From NCBI GenBank assembly GCA_963801185.1, contig CAWDDW010000002.1, forward strand, positions 1 to 64,000: DNA of 64,000 bases, given 5' to 3'. The stretch comes from Palsa-601 sp963801185 (GTDB lineage: Bacteria; Actinomycetota; Acidimicrobiia; Acidimicrobiales; Bog-793). Positions within the stretch are counted from its first letter, which is position 1, and each line of letters starts with the position of its first letter. The position numbers and the translations under genes are program-made. Shown here piece after piece: positions 1-7,906 of this stretch. Under the pieces are notes generated by a model, which saw nothing but the letters and a program-made list of their open reading frames with translations, made no database searches and was not told the origin of the DNA.

Positions 1-160
1 CCCGTTTACATGTCGAACATGACATCAACCATGCTGACCGGTACGCAGCCGGTGTCGCCGCTCCTGCCGGTGGTTGCGCCCTGTGCTCTCGTCTGCAGCG
101 GGGCTTGAACGTCTCAGCTCAATCGATACCTGGCCCGAATCGCACGCGCTCCGGCTTGGG

Positions 161-803
161 TCACTGGTCGGCGCCGACCCGGGTTCGCACCACCACCGGC
201 GCCGGCAGCAGGTGAAGAGCGGCGTCGATGAGGAGTGTCGCGCCGATGCCGATAGCGGCACCCCCGAGAACGTCTGTCACGTAGTGGTAGCGAAGCAGGA
301 TGAGGCAGATCGCGACTAAGAGGTCGACGCCGCTGCCGATGACCAGTGCGAGCTTTCGCCATCGGGGCGGTACGGCGAGCACGGCAGAGGCGACTACCGC
401 AGCCGTGGCGGTCATGTGGCCCGAGGGATAGGCGAGCCCGGCCGCGGCGCCGAAAGGACTGGGCCGGCCGACGAGCGGCTTCATGAGGTACTCCGTGACC
501 GCGATCGCAATCCCTGGGGCCACGAGGCACACAACCGCCCTCCTGCGGTCCCAGAACAGGGCCAGGGCGCAGGACAACGCGGCTCCGACCACGAGCGCGC
601 TGAGGAATCCCGCGCCCCACGATCCAAGCGAGCGGCGCGCTGTTCCACTCGTTCGGCACGACCCAGAAGACCAGACGGTCAAGTGGTGTCCGAGCTGGGA
701 AGAACGCAAAACAGATGCCACCGATCGCGGCGATGACGAGCAGCACGCAGCCTGTGACCACGCGCCTCCGTGGCGTCCCGATCAGACGCCGAGCGAAGAC
801 CAT
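161..803 (-). pseudogene. PAP2-family membrane phosphatase, frameshifted
   Basis: Integral membrane phosphatase of the PAP2 superfamily (lipid phosphate or polyprenyl-diphosphate phosphatase type). The C-terminal frame shows the full signature: K-x6-RP in KPLVGRPSP, the PSGH motif, and R-x5-H-x3-D in RYHYVTDVLGG, with hydrophobic segments between them. The N-terminal hydrophobic segment (starting MVFARRLIG, ATG at 801-803) is in another frame. The frames meet at the run of four C at 615-618 (GGGG on the coding strand); three bases would restore one frame through IVGAGFLSALVV. The lesion is therefore a one-base insertion, either real or a homopolymer sequencing error. Complete gene would be about 213 aa, normal for the family. 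Start chosen because the upstream frame is not protein-like. Confidence 0.75.
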
Positions 804-1007
804 GCCTCGACGGACGACTCGCTCCGCGGGTGTACCGCACGAAAGAGGACGCCTCTCACGGCCGTAGCGTATCCGGGCCAGCCGAGTTCGCTCGACACTC
901 TCGAGCCCTCGCCCGCGGCGCGGACGGGACGTACGCGAACTCCGACCAAACACCGATCATCAGGTCGAGAATGACGAGAGCTGTTCCGGCTTACAGGCTT
1001 GGATCGC

Positions 1008-1664
1008 TCATAGGGTGGATTTTAATGCGTTGTATACCGTTGCGAGCAATTGGCGGGCTTCATCTTTCCTACCCGTCAGCAGAAGTCGCCTTCTGGCTAT
1101 CTTCGATCTCGCTTCCACGAGATACAGGATATCCTTGTTGATGCTTGCTATTATGTCTTTTACCAGTACGTCCGTATATTCATTATAGAGGATAATCGTC
1201 TCTTCCTCTCTGTGGACTCGCCACAACATACATGTCGCAGCTTTGGTGGCATCCTCTGCGGCGGCTAACCGGTCCGGGTTCTCCATGCGCCTTCTGGCGA
1301 GAGCCACGATTTCATCGATATTGTCTGTTCCATTGAAAAACTGTCCGACCTCTCTAGAAGCGGCCAAGGAATCGAAAGCGCTTCTAAACGCTGAACGCTC
1401 TAACAGAAGCGGCGCAGCATGGAGGATGAACCCTGACTCGGTGCGGAATTGTTCTAGTTCCGCCCTTGCTTCAACTGCCTCCCGTGCCCGATGTTTGCTA
1501 TCGAACGCCTCGATTGCAAAGATGTACTGCGTTTCAGTCTTTTCGATAAGGAAGCTACCGTTTACACTATCGGTAGCCCTTCGCGCAATGCTTGCGATTT
1601 TTCTTGCATGCGCCAGCAGCCCTTCAGGGCGTGGATCGGGTAGTCCCAGTCGTCCGTTGCCCAT
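1008..1664 (-). CDS. Hypothetical protein, A+T-richer island gene
   Basis: 218-aa soluble protein that I do not recognise. It starts with MGNGRLGLPD and is largely helical-looking and charged, with an Ala/Glu/Arg-rich middle (AREAVEARAELEQF) and no membrane segment or signal peptide. Base composition and codon choice (ATA, TTA, AAT-type codons) differ clearly from the high-GC neighbours, suggesting horizontal acquisition. Its ATG (1662-1664) lies 7 bp downstream of the stop of the upstream ORF ending at 1671, so the two may form a transcription unit. No function can be assigned. Confidence 0.6.
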   Translation of the reverse strand: MGNGRLGLPDPRPEGLLAHARKIASIARRATDSVNGSFLIEKTETQYIFAIEAFDSKHRAREAVEARAELEQFRTESGFILHAAPLLLERSAFRSAFDSLAASREVGQFFNGTDNIDEIVALARRRMENPDRLAAAEDATKAATCMLWRVHREEETIILYNEYTDVLVKDIIASINKDILYLVEARSKIARRRLLLTGRKDEARQLLATVYNALKSTL

Positions 1665-1670
1665 ATTGAA

Positions 1671-2120
1671 TCATCCCCAGACAAATGCCTTCCCGGATCG
1701 AATCTCACGAAGAGCTCGCTTGTAGCGCTTCGTGTCGATCGTCAAGGCAGTCTCCGCTCGGGGCTTTGTCCCTTCCGTGTCGTAACTCTGACCGATCCCG
1801 ACAACAGTCCAGGTCAGCGGCGCAAAATTGTTGTAGATGTGGTTACACTTTACTCGAAGCTTAGGCGGGGTGGCTGACCTGCCGAAGTCCTTGAGGCAAG
1901 CCTCCGAGGCGCGGAATGCGCCGATTCGCCGCAGCGATGTCGGCTCCAGCGCTTGCCTCGGCTTACCGGGGTGGACCAACTTGTCGTCAGATACGGTGCC
2001 AGAGTCACGTTCAACGACCTGCCGTCTAGCAGCACACCCATCGAACGCTGGTCTCGGCGCTCCTCGAAGGCCGGCCGTTCGTTTATTCGACCAAGAAGAG
2101 GTCACTGTTCTCAGTCTCAC
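1671..2120 (-). CDS. Hypothetical ORF, probably only the 3' part is real
   Basis: 149-codon ORF just upstream of the gene at 1008-1664. The C-terminal 60 residues (from about YNNFAPLTWTVVGIGQSYD to the stop) look protein-like and share the lower-GC composition of the next gene. The N-terminal half is Arg/Ser-rich, has normal high-GC composition and looks like chance coding. The real gene may therefore be a truncated remnant fused to unrelated DNA, with the composition break near 1860. Function unknown. Confidence 0.3.
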   Translation of the reverse strand: MRLRTVTSSWSNKRTAGLRGAPRPAFDGCAARRQVVERDSGTVSDDKLVHPGKPRQALEPTSLRRIGAFRASEACLKDFGRSATPPKLRVKCNHIYNNFAPLTWTVVGIGQSYDTEGTKPRAETALTIDTKRYKRALREIRSGKAFVWG

Positions 2121-2251
2121 GACCGCCCGGCCCGTGAACGAGGCTGATGTCGACGATCACCTCAAGAAGCGTTACACCCAATATGGTGTCGAGAGGCTGC
2201 GCTCCTTGCCTTCGGATCAGCCGCCGGAGACAGCGGCCGTCCGCCAGCCAT

Positions 2252-2474
2252 TCACCATACAGCAGCTTTGACGCCGGTCACGAGGCGCTCCCGATCGAAC
2301 ATCCGAGAGACGATTCGCGGTGCCCGCGCATCGATCACCAGCAGTCCGATCGCAAACGGGACGGCGACCGTGAATGTCGGATGGATCACACCGATCCCCA
2401 GCAGAACGACCACGCCAAGACGCGGAAAGCTGGCTCGAGCTCGGCACCGTAGGTCTCCGACAACCTGCGGACGG
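2252..2474 (-). pseudogene. Membrane-protein fragment
   Basis: An open minus-strand frame without a convincing start encodes about 50 residues with two hydrophobic stretches (VVVLLGIGVIHPTFTVAVPF, then AIGLLVIDA) and ends at the TGA at 2252-2254. It looks like the C-terminal tail of a small membrane protein whose 5' part is missing. The region 2121-2251 upstream of it on the map shows no supportable gene. Assignment is weak. Confidence 0.25.
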
Positions 2475-2475
2475 G

Positions 2476-2745
2476 CTACTTCTCGACGTAGACCGCCAAC
2501 GGCGGGACAACTCCGTGCCTTTCCATGGCGGCTGCTAGCTCAGCTGGCGGAGAGGAGATGGCCGCCGTCACTGCTGCCACATCGTCTACGTCGCCGGTTA
2601 TGGCGACGGTGTTGCTCCCGTCGTGCGACACGTGATCCACCACGTTGGAGCCGCCCATGCCAGCGATGGCCTCGGCCCGCTCCGCCTTGAACCGCAGCCA
2701 GTTGTCTACGTCGACGACACTGTGGGTGATTACGATCTTTGGCAT
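2476..2745 (-). CDS. Small conserved protein, 89 aa
   Basis: Small soluble protein starting MPKIVITHSVVDVDNWLRF. The start is set by a good ribosome binding site (GAGGAGA about 5 bp upstream of ATG 2743-2745); the longer ORF upstream is not protein-like. The layout (beta strand, 'DVDNWLRFKAERAEAI' helix, 'VVDHVSHDGSNTVAI' strand, later helix) resembles small dimeric alpha+beta-barrel proteins of the antibiotic-monooxygenase/stress-barrel type, but I see no catalytic signature and do not assign a reaction. Monocistronic: the next gene downstream on this strand starts more than 1 kb away. Confidence 0.65.
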   Translation of the reverse strand: MPKIVITHSVVDVDNWLRFKAERAEAIAGMGGSNVVDHVSHDGSNTVAITGDVDDVAAVTAAISSPPAELAAAMERHGVVPPLAVYVEK

Positions 2746-2989
2746 ACCGTCTCCTCGGCTCGGAGCGTCGTCCCGACGACGGCACTCTGTCGTCTTTCTA
2801 GCCTGTGAGTGGCTCAAGCGCGGCAATCCACGGCAGCGCCGAGCGCTCGACAGACTTCAGCCATACGGAGATCGGCCAGTCGCGCGATGCGTTACACGAG
2901 GATTGCGCAACACTCTCTCCGAAGCGTCGATCCTGGGCTGGTGTTGGAGTATGAGACGCCCGGATCGATGGCTCGGGCGCCAGCGAGGC

Positions 2990-5533
2990 TTATTCCAGCG
3001 GCTGTCGGCCAATGGCGAGTGGCTCGCGTCCCGCAAGCAACCAGCCGACGACTGCCGCGACGAGCGGCATACCTACCAGGATGATGAGCAGGTTGACCAA
3101 GGGGACGTTCCCGAGCGCGGAGACACCGCCATTGAGGGAGTTGGTCCGGATCCAGCCGATGACACCCACGTAGCTGGCCACCGTACCGAGCAGCGCGCCG
3201 AGGAAGCCGAGCGCAGCGGCAGTGACGGCGGTGAGGGTGCGGCGCGTTCGACTACTGGCCCCAGTAGCGGCGAGCGTGCGAAGGTCGCCGGCAGTCTCGC
3301 TCCGGATGAGACCGATGCTCATGGCCAGAATGCCGAGCGCAAGCGCGATCCCGAAAACGGTCGCCCAGTTGATGATTTCGGACGAGGACGGCGCGCTGTT
3401 CTTCGTCTCGATGCTCATGCCGGCGGCGGCGGCCGCCAGCTGAGCGCCGGTGACCTGGGCGGCGCTGGGAGGACCTGGGGTCTGGATCAGCCATCCCGAA
3501 ACGGCCGGCTGCAGTCCGAACCTGTGGACGGCGTACTCGGTGATCACTGTGTTGGGCGCCGAGGTGCCAGACGGCAGGGCGCCAACCTCCTCGATCACGG
3601 GGTTGGCGAGGCACTGGGTCTTGAGAGAGCACGACGACGCGTTCGTCCCCGTCCCCTGCGACCCCGCCCCCTGCCCGGGACCGATGAATCCGCCGCCGCC
3701 ACCACCCCAGGTGAGCTGCATGCCGGAGAGGGTGGACAGCCCTGGCCGCATTGTGAGCATGTCGGCCTTGGGGTCAATCTGGGACGCCTTGATCCCGAAA
3801 GCCCGCAGGAGCTGCGGAGTAGCGACGTAAAGAGGTCCGGACCAGTTCCGTCCTGCCCCGACGTGGTTGGGCGAGGCGTTCGTCGTCTCGAGCTCGACGA
3901 CCTGGTGGGAGCCGAGCGAGGCGGCAATCGCGTCCACGCTCTTCTCCATGGCCCTGAGCTGGGCGCTCGTCGTGCTCGTGCCGTTGCCGGCACCGCCTGA
4001 ACCGTATGGGCCGTCCGGTGTGTAGACGTCGATCTGGTTCGATGCCAGGTTAGGCCCGGCGTAGTCGAGGACGTTGCCGTACCGCGCAGCGGAGACGACC
4101 GAGATGATGACGGCAATGAGGACGCCGACGCTGATCGCTGAGAGCGCCGAGCCCGAGCGAGCCCGGTAACGAGCAAGGTCACGGAGCGCCAGGCGCACCG
4201 CGATCGGGGCGCGCCGGCCAAGACGGGCAACCATCGAGAGGCAGAAGGGAGAGAGCAGGATCACGCCGGGGATGAGAGCGACGAGGCCGAGGACGAGCTC
4301 TGGTATTCCCTGCTTGCCAGGACCGCTGCTCCGGCTGCCGGAGTAACCCAACAGAAGAAAGGCAATCGCGAGGACGACGATGCCGGGTACCGCCGTGCGG
4401 TGGATCTGCCTCGGGGGAGCCGGCCGCCCGGACAGGGCCGACACGATCGGGACCCTCGTGATGGCACGGGCCGGACGCGAGGCAGCGAAGTAGGTGGCTA
4501 CCACCGCGAGGGCCATTGCGAGGCCGACCACGAGCCAGGGCAGCGCGAACACGCCGATGACATGGTGGGCGCTCGCCTCGAGGCTCGGTCGATAGGCGAG
4601 CCACGCCGCCAGTCCCACGACGGCCCCGATCACCGCCCCGACAACGCCGACGGCGACGCCGTTCGCCCGAACGACGAGACCGACGTGCCGGTCGGTACCG
4701 CCGAGGGATTCGAGCATCCCGAGCGAGCGCAACCGGCGCTGGGCGAGCACCGTGAAGCCGCCCACCGCCACGAGCGCGATGAGGAGCATCCCGATCACGA
4801 GCGCGGCGATCGAGATGGTCTCGGGGTTGAGCGCGTTGTTGGAGGCCGCCGACTGCGCTGTCTGAACGCTTGGGCCGATTGAGCTCGCGGCGACGCCCGG
4901 CGCGTCGAAGAGCACGGTGACCTGGCTCGGCGCGTGGATCTGGCCGGGCACGACGAGGGCGAACTCGTCGAGCAGGCTCTGGGGGTTCTCGACGATGCCG
5001 ACGACGCGACGGGTCGTGCCCCCCTCGCGCCAGAGGTCACCGATCTTCACGTTGAAGGCCGATGCCACCCCGGCGGTCATTGCAACCTGGTCCGGCCCTG
5101 TCGGGTAGTTCCCGCTGAGCAACGCGAGCATCGGTTGGCCGAACCGGCCCTTGGGGTTCTGCGCGCGGAGCTGGTAGGTGTTGACCGAGCCAGGGATCGA
5201 CAAAGTCTCGTTCTCGATGACGTCGGTCGCGCCGAAGCGATGCTGCAGGTTGGCGATCTCGCCCGCGAGGCGCGGGTCGGATCCCTGAAAGGTGGCAAGG
5301 TCCTGAGCACTGCCAAAGCCGACGTTGGCCGGCTGTGGCGTATCGGCGGACACAGCAGAACCGATGATCGTCGCCCCCACCGCCACGACGATGAGCGCCA
5401 AGATCAACAACTGCTGGCGCCATTCGTGCCGGAATAGGCGCCAGGCCCAGCGAACTACCGCAAGGCGCGCCGGCGCGCCACCGTTGGCTCGCCTTGCTTC
5501 GGCCGGCGGGAGAAGCATCGCTGTGCTCATCAT
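2990..5533 (-). CDS. FtsX-type ABC transporter permease
   Basis: 847-aa MacB/LolC-like permease. Hydrophobic segment at residues 40-62 (LLILALIVVAVGATIIGSAV), a large extracytoplasmic domain (about 65-230), an FtsX core of three membrane segments (about 240-370), two further segments (about 385-440), then a second extracytoplasmic domain (about 490-710) and a C-terminal FtsX core. This two-FtsX layout is usual for actinobacterial transporters moving lipids, peptides or antibiotics, or acting mechanically. A Gly-rich loop (WGGGGGGFIGPGQGAGSQG) lies in the second external domain. The start overlaps the stop of the ATPase gene by 4 bp (ATGA at 5530-5533), so the pair is translationally coupled. 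Substrate cannot be predicted. Confidence 0.9.
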   Translation of the reverse strand: MMSTAMLLPPAEARRANGGAPARLAVVRWAWRLFRHEWRQQLLILALIVVAVGATIIGSAVSADTPQPANVGFGSAQDLATFQGSDPRLAGEIANLQHRFGATDVIENETLSIPGSVNTYQLRAQNPKGRFGQPMLALLSGNYPTGPDQVAMTAGVASAFNVKIGDLWREGGTTRRVVGIVENPQSLLDEFALVVPGQIHAPSQVTVLFDAPGVAASSIGPSVQTAQSAASNNALNPETISIAALVIGMLLIALVAVGGFTVLAQRRLRSLGMLESLGGTDRHVGLVVRANGVAVGVVGAVIGAVVGLAAWLAYRPSLEASAHHVIGVFALPWLVVGLAMALAVVATYFAASRPARAITRVPIVSALSGRPAPPRQIHRTAVPGIVVLAIAFLLLGYSGSRSSGPGKQGIPELVLGLVALIPGVILLSPFCLSMVARLGRRAPIAVRLALRDLARYRARSGSALSAISVGVLIAVIISVVSAARYGNVLDYAGPNLASNQIDVYTPDGPYGSGGAGNGTSTTSAQLRAMEKSVDAIAASLGSHQVVELETTNASPNHVGAGRNWSGPLYVATPQLLRAFGIKASQIDPKADMLTMRPGLSTLSGMQLTWGGGGGGFIGPGQGAGSQGTGTNASSCSLKTQCLANPVIEEVGALPSGTSAPNTVITEYAVHRFGLQPAVSGWLIQTPGPPSAAQVTGAQLAAAAAGMSIETKNSAPSSSEIINWATVFGIALALGILAMSIGLIRSETAGDLRTLAATGASSRTRRTLTAVTAAALGFLGALLGTVASYVGVIGWIRTNSLNGGVSALGNVPLVNLLIILVGMPLVAAVVGWLLAGREPLAIGRQPLE

Positions 5534-6243
5534 CGACTCGCTGCGAGCGACGGGTCGGGGCTTTGGGGCGCTGTCTCGTCGACGACGTGCCCGTCTCGGA
5601 GATACGTCACCCGATCCGCGAAGGAGGCGAGGTGAGCATCGTGAGTCACCACGACGGCGGCGACTCCTCTCTCGCAGGCGGCGCGGATGAGCTGCATCAC
5701 CGCCTCACCGTTGGTCGAGTCGAGGGCGCCGGAAGGCTCGTCGGCGAGCAGCAGGTGACGCTCGCCAACGACCGCTCGGGCGATCGCAACCCGCTGACGC
5801 TCGCCGCCGGACAAGTGGTCCGGGTAGTCCGTCGCCCGGTCAGCGAGACCGAGCTCGTCGAGAGCTGCCATCGCCGCGGCGTCGGCCCTCTTTGCTGGGA
5901 TACCGTCGAGCTCGAGGGGGAGCCTCACGTTCTCGAGGGCGGTGAGCCCGCCAAGCAGGTTGAAGTCCTGGAACACGAAGCCGATGGTGCGACGCCGAAG
6001 CCGCGCCTTGTCGTTGCGGGACATCATCGACAGGGGTGCCCCGTTGATCAGGACCTCGCCCCCCGTCGGATCCTCGAGGCTGCCGGCGATAGTGAGGAGT
6101 GTCGATTTACCTGATCCGCTCGGGCCCATCACGGCGACGAGGTGACCCTCGTCGACAGCTAGATCGATGCTCTCGATGGCGTGGACCATTGTCGCTCCCT
6201 CGCCGTATGACTTGGAGACGTTGCGGAGTTCGAGGAAGCTCAT
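5530..6243 (-). CDS. ABC transporter ATP-binding protein (MacB/LolD type)
   Basis: 237-aa cytoplasmic ATPase energising the FtsX permease encoded immediately downstream with 4-bp overlap. All motifs are intact: Walker A GPSGSGKST, Q-loop VFQDFNLL, signature LSGGERQR, Walker B HLLLADEP followed by SGALD, and H-loop VVTHD. Starts MSFLELRNVSKSYGEG. It is a close paralogue of the ATPase at 6387-7121. Its own promoter with a PadR-type operator sits at 6302-6338, so it is probably repressed by the PadR protein encoded at 7118-7693. Confidence 0.93.
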   Translation of the reverse strand: MSFLELRNVSKSYGEGATMVHAIESIDLAVDEGHLVAVMGPSGSGKSTLLTIAGSLEDPTGGEVLINGAPLSMMSRNDKARLRRRTIGFVFQDFNLLGGLTALENVRLPLELDGIPAKRADAAAMAALDELGLADRATDYPDHLSGGERQRVAIARAVVGERHLLLADEPSGALDSTNGEAVMQLIRAACERGVAAVVVTHDAHLASFADRVTYLRDGHVVDETAPQSPDPSLAASR

Positions 6244-6301
6244 CTATGACCATCCTTCGCTGTCGGTCTTTGCGGCGCCTCGGACGATACGGCATCCGAT
6301 A

Positions 6302-6338
6302 ACATACTCAGTATAGTACGCATCGACCATCCAGGCAA
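6302..6338 (-). promoter_or_regulatory. Promoter with overlapping PadR operator
   Basis: Minus-strand sigma70-type promoter for the ATPase-permease pair: -35 TTGCCT (6333-6338), 17-bp spacer, -10 TATACT (6310-6315), leading to ATG at 6243 after a leader of about 60 nt. The -10 box lies inside an inverted repeat ATAC-TCA-GTAT (6304-6314). The same half-sites with the same 3-bp centre occur at 7712-7728 in front of padR. Direct reading of the sequence; repressor binding is inferred. Confidence 0.65.
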
Positions 6339-6386
6339 CCCGGTCGGCGTCTCCTCCGGTGTTGCGTCCAGGGAGATGACCGCCGA

Positions 6387-7121
6387 TCAGCGACGCGGGC
6401 TCGGCCAGGAACTCTCTTCAAGAATCGCCTCGGGGCTAGGCGGCGGTAGCGTCTGATCGACCACACGCCCGTCGCGAAGAAAGACCACGCGGTCGGCCCA
6501 GGAAGCGAGCTGGGCGTCATGGGTGACGATGACAGCAGCAACGCCCCGGTGACACGCGGCGAGGATCATGCGCATCACGGCCTCCCCGTTTGTCGAGTCG
6601 AGAGCACCGGAGGGCTCGTCGGCCAGCAGCAGGTGCCGTTTGCCCACGACCGCTCGAGCGATCGAGACCCGCTGGCGCTCACCTCCAGAGAGCTCGTCGG
6701 GAAAATGCATGGCGCGGTCGCCGAGACCGAGTTCCTCGAGCACCGCCATAGTCGCTACCTGGGCCTTCTTCGCGGACAAACCATCGAGCTCGAGAGGCAG
6801 CGAGACGTTCTCCGCGGCAGTCAGCCCGGCCAACAGGTTGAAGTCCTGGAACACGTATCCAATGGTCCTACGCCTGAGGCGAGCCTTGTCGTTACGCGAC
6901 ATCTTCGAGAGCTCGTCACCGTCGATCAGCACCTCACCGCTCGTCGGGTCCTCGAGGCTGCCTGCAATGGTGAGCAACGTCGACTTGCCCGATCCGCTCG
7001 GACCCATCACGGCCACGAGCGAACCGCGATCGACATCGATACTGACGTCTTGAATGGCGTGCACCTCAGCGGCGCCCTCTCCGTAGGTCTTGGAGACGCA
7101 CCGCAGCTCGAGGAAGCTCAC
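6387..7121 (-). CDS. ABC transporter ATP-binding protein, paralogue without its own permease
   Basis: 244-aa ATPase nearly parallel in sequence to the one at 5530-6243 (shared GPSGSGKSTLLTIAGSLEDP, NDKARLRRRTIG, LSGGERQR, LLLADEPSGALD). The start is GTG at 7119-7121, overlapping the padR stop by 4 bp (GTGA); the longer frame upstream is padR out of frame. There is no permease directly after it: the next gene is the paralogous ATPase, separated by 143 bp with its own promoter. The arrangement looks like duplication of an ATPase-permease unit followed by permease loss, or two ATPases serving one 847-aa permease as a heterodimer. Intact motifs argue it is functional. Confidence 0.9.
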   Translation of the reverse strand: MSFLELRCVSKTYGEGAAEVHAIQDVSIDVDRGSLVAVMGPSGSGKSTLLTIAGSLEDPTSGEVLIDGDELSKMSRNDKARLRRRTIGYVFQDFNLLAGLTAAENVSLPLELDGLSAKKAQVATMAVLEELGLGDRAMHFPDELSGGERQRVSIARAVVGKRHLLLADEPSGALDSTNGEAVMRMILAACHRGVAAVIVTHDAQLASWADRVVFLRDGRVVDQTLPPPSPEAILEESSWPSPRR

Positions 7122-7693
7122 CGGCGGACTACCAGTCGGCGCGCAAATCGAGGCATCGTGGACGGAACGGGAGTATCGATCTCCGCGCGCTTGAGACGAC
7201 CGTCGGCCGTGTCGAGCCAGCGCACCACCGAGTCCAAGCGGAACAACTCCGCGTCGACTACCAGGGCGAAGCTGAGATCGAACTCGGCCTCGTCCTCCTT
7301 GAGACGAGTCCATTGCTGCATGAGCTCGACTACGTAGCGCCTGTGGATCTGGATGACGTCGTGCACAGAGACCCCGGGCACCCGCAGCGCCGAGAGGACC
7401 TTGATGACGAGCTCATCGCGGGGAGGCGAGGCCATATCGGACGGCGTGCTGAGCCATGTGGCAAGTTCAGCCGACCCCGCTCCGGTGATCCGGAAGCCCT
7501 TCTGCGGGCCCTCTTTCTCGGGTTCGTCGGACTCGACGAGGCCGTCACGTTCGAGCCGCTGCAGAGTCGTGTACACCTGCCCGATGTTGAGCGGCCACAC
7601 CTCGCCTGTGCTGGACTCGAACTCCTGGCGCAGCTGCAGTCCATACTTCGGGCCTTCGCTCAGCAGGGCGAGGATCGCATGCCGCACGCTCAC
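7118..7693 (-). CDS. PadR-family transcriptional repressor
   Basis: About 191 aa. N-terminal winged helix typical of PadR (VRHAILALLSEGPKYGLQLR, then NIGQVYTTLQRLERDGLVE) and a C-terminal helical dimerisation region (EFDLSFALVVDAELFRLDSV). I chose GTG at 7691-7693 because the family begins with (M)SVRHA; a TTG at 7703-7705 would add four residues. It is translationally coupled to the ATPase at 6387-7121. A perfect inverted repeat lies 19 bp upstream (7712-7728) and a second copy lies in front of the next ATPase, so autorepression plus repression of the transporter is likely. PadR proteins of this kind usually sense small hydrophobic ligands or drugs. Confidence 0.9.
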   Translation of the reverse strand: MSVRHAILALLSEGPKYGLQLRQEFESSTGEVWPLNIGQVYTTLQRLERDGLVESDEPEKEGPQKGFRITGAGSAELATWLSTPSDMASPPRDELVIKVLSALRVPGVSVHDVIQIHRRYVVELMQQWTRLKEDEAEFDLSFALVVDAELFRLDSVVRWLDTADGRLKRAEIDTPVPSTMPRFARRLVVRR

Positions 7694-7711
7694 GGTCTTA
7701 CGCAATCATTG

Positions 7712-7728
7712 ACCATACGCAGTATGGT
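7712..7728. promoter_or_regulatory. PadR operator (perfect inverted repeat)
   Basis: ACCATACGCAGTATGGT: 7-bp arms with a 3-bp centre, just upstream of padR. On the coding strand it contains CATACT, a plausible -10 box, so bound repressor would block the promoter. The inner part ATAC-N3-GTAT recurs at 6304-6314 in front of the second transcription unit. No clear -35 hexamer is seen. Confidence 0.7.
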
Positions 7729-7906
7729 ACAGCGTTCTGCTGTTCGTCGCGTCGGACACGCGACGCTTTCCAATGCGCTCATCACGACGGACGAGCGAGT
7801 CGTTAGTCGGTGGACGGGCTCACTTGGGAGGCTCCGCCGCGCTCCCGGCGCCATCTCCGCGAGCCGCGGCCTGATAGCCCGCCCCAGTCCCACGGGTCAG
7901 AGTTGC

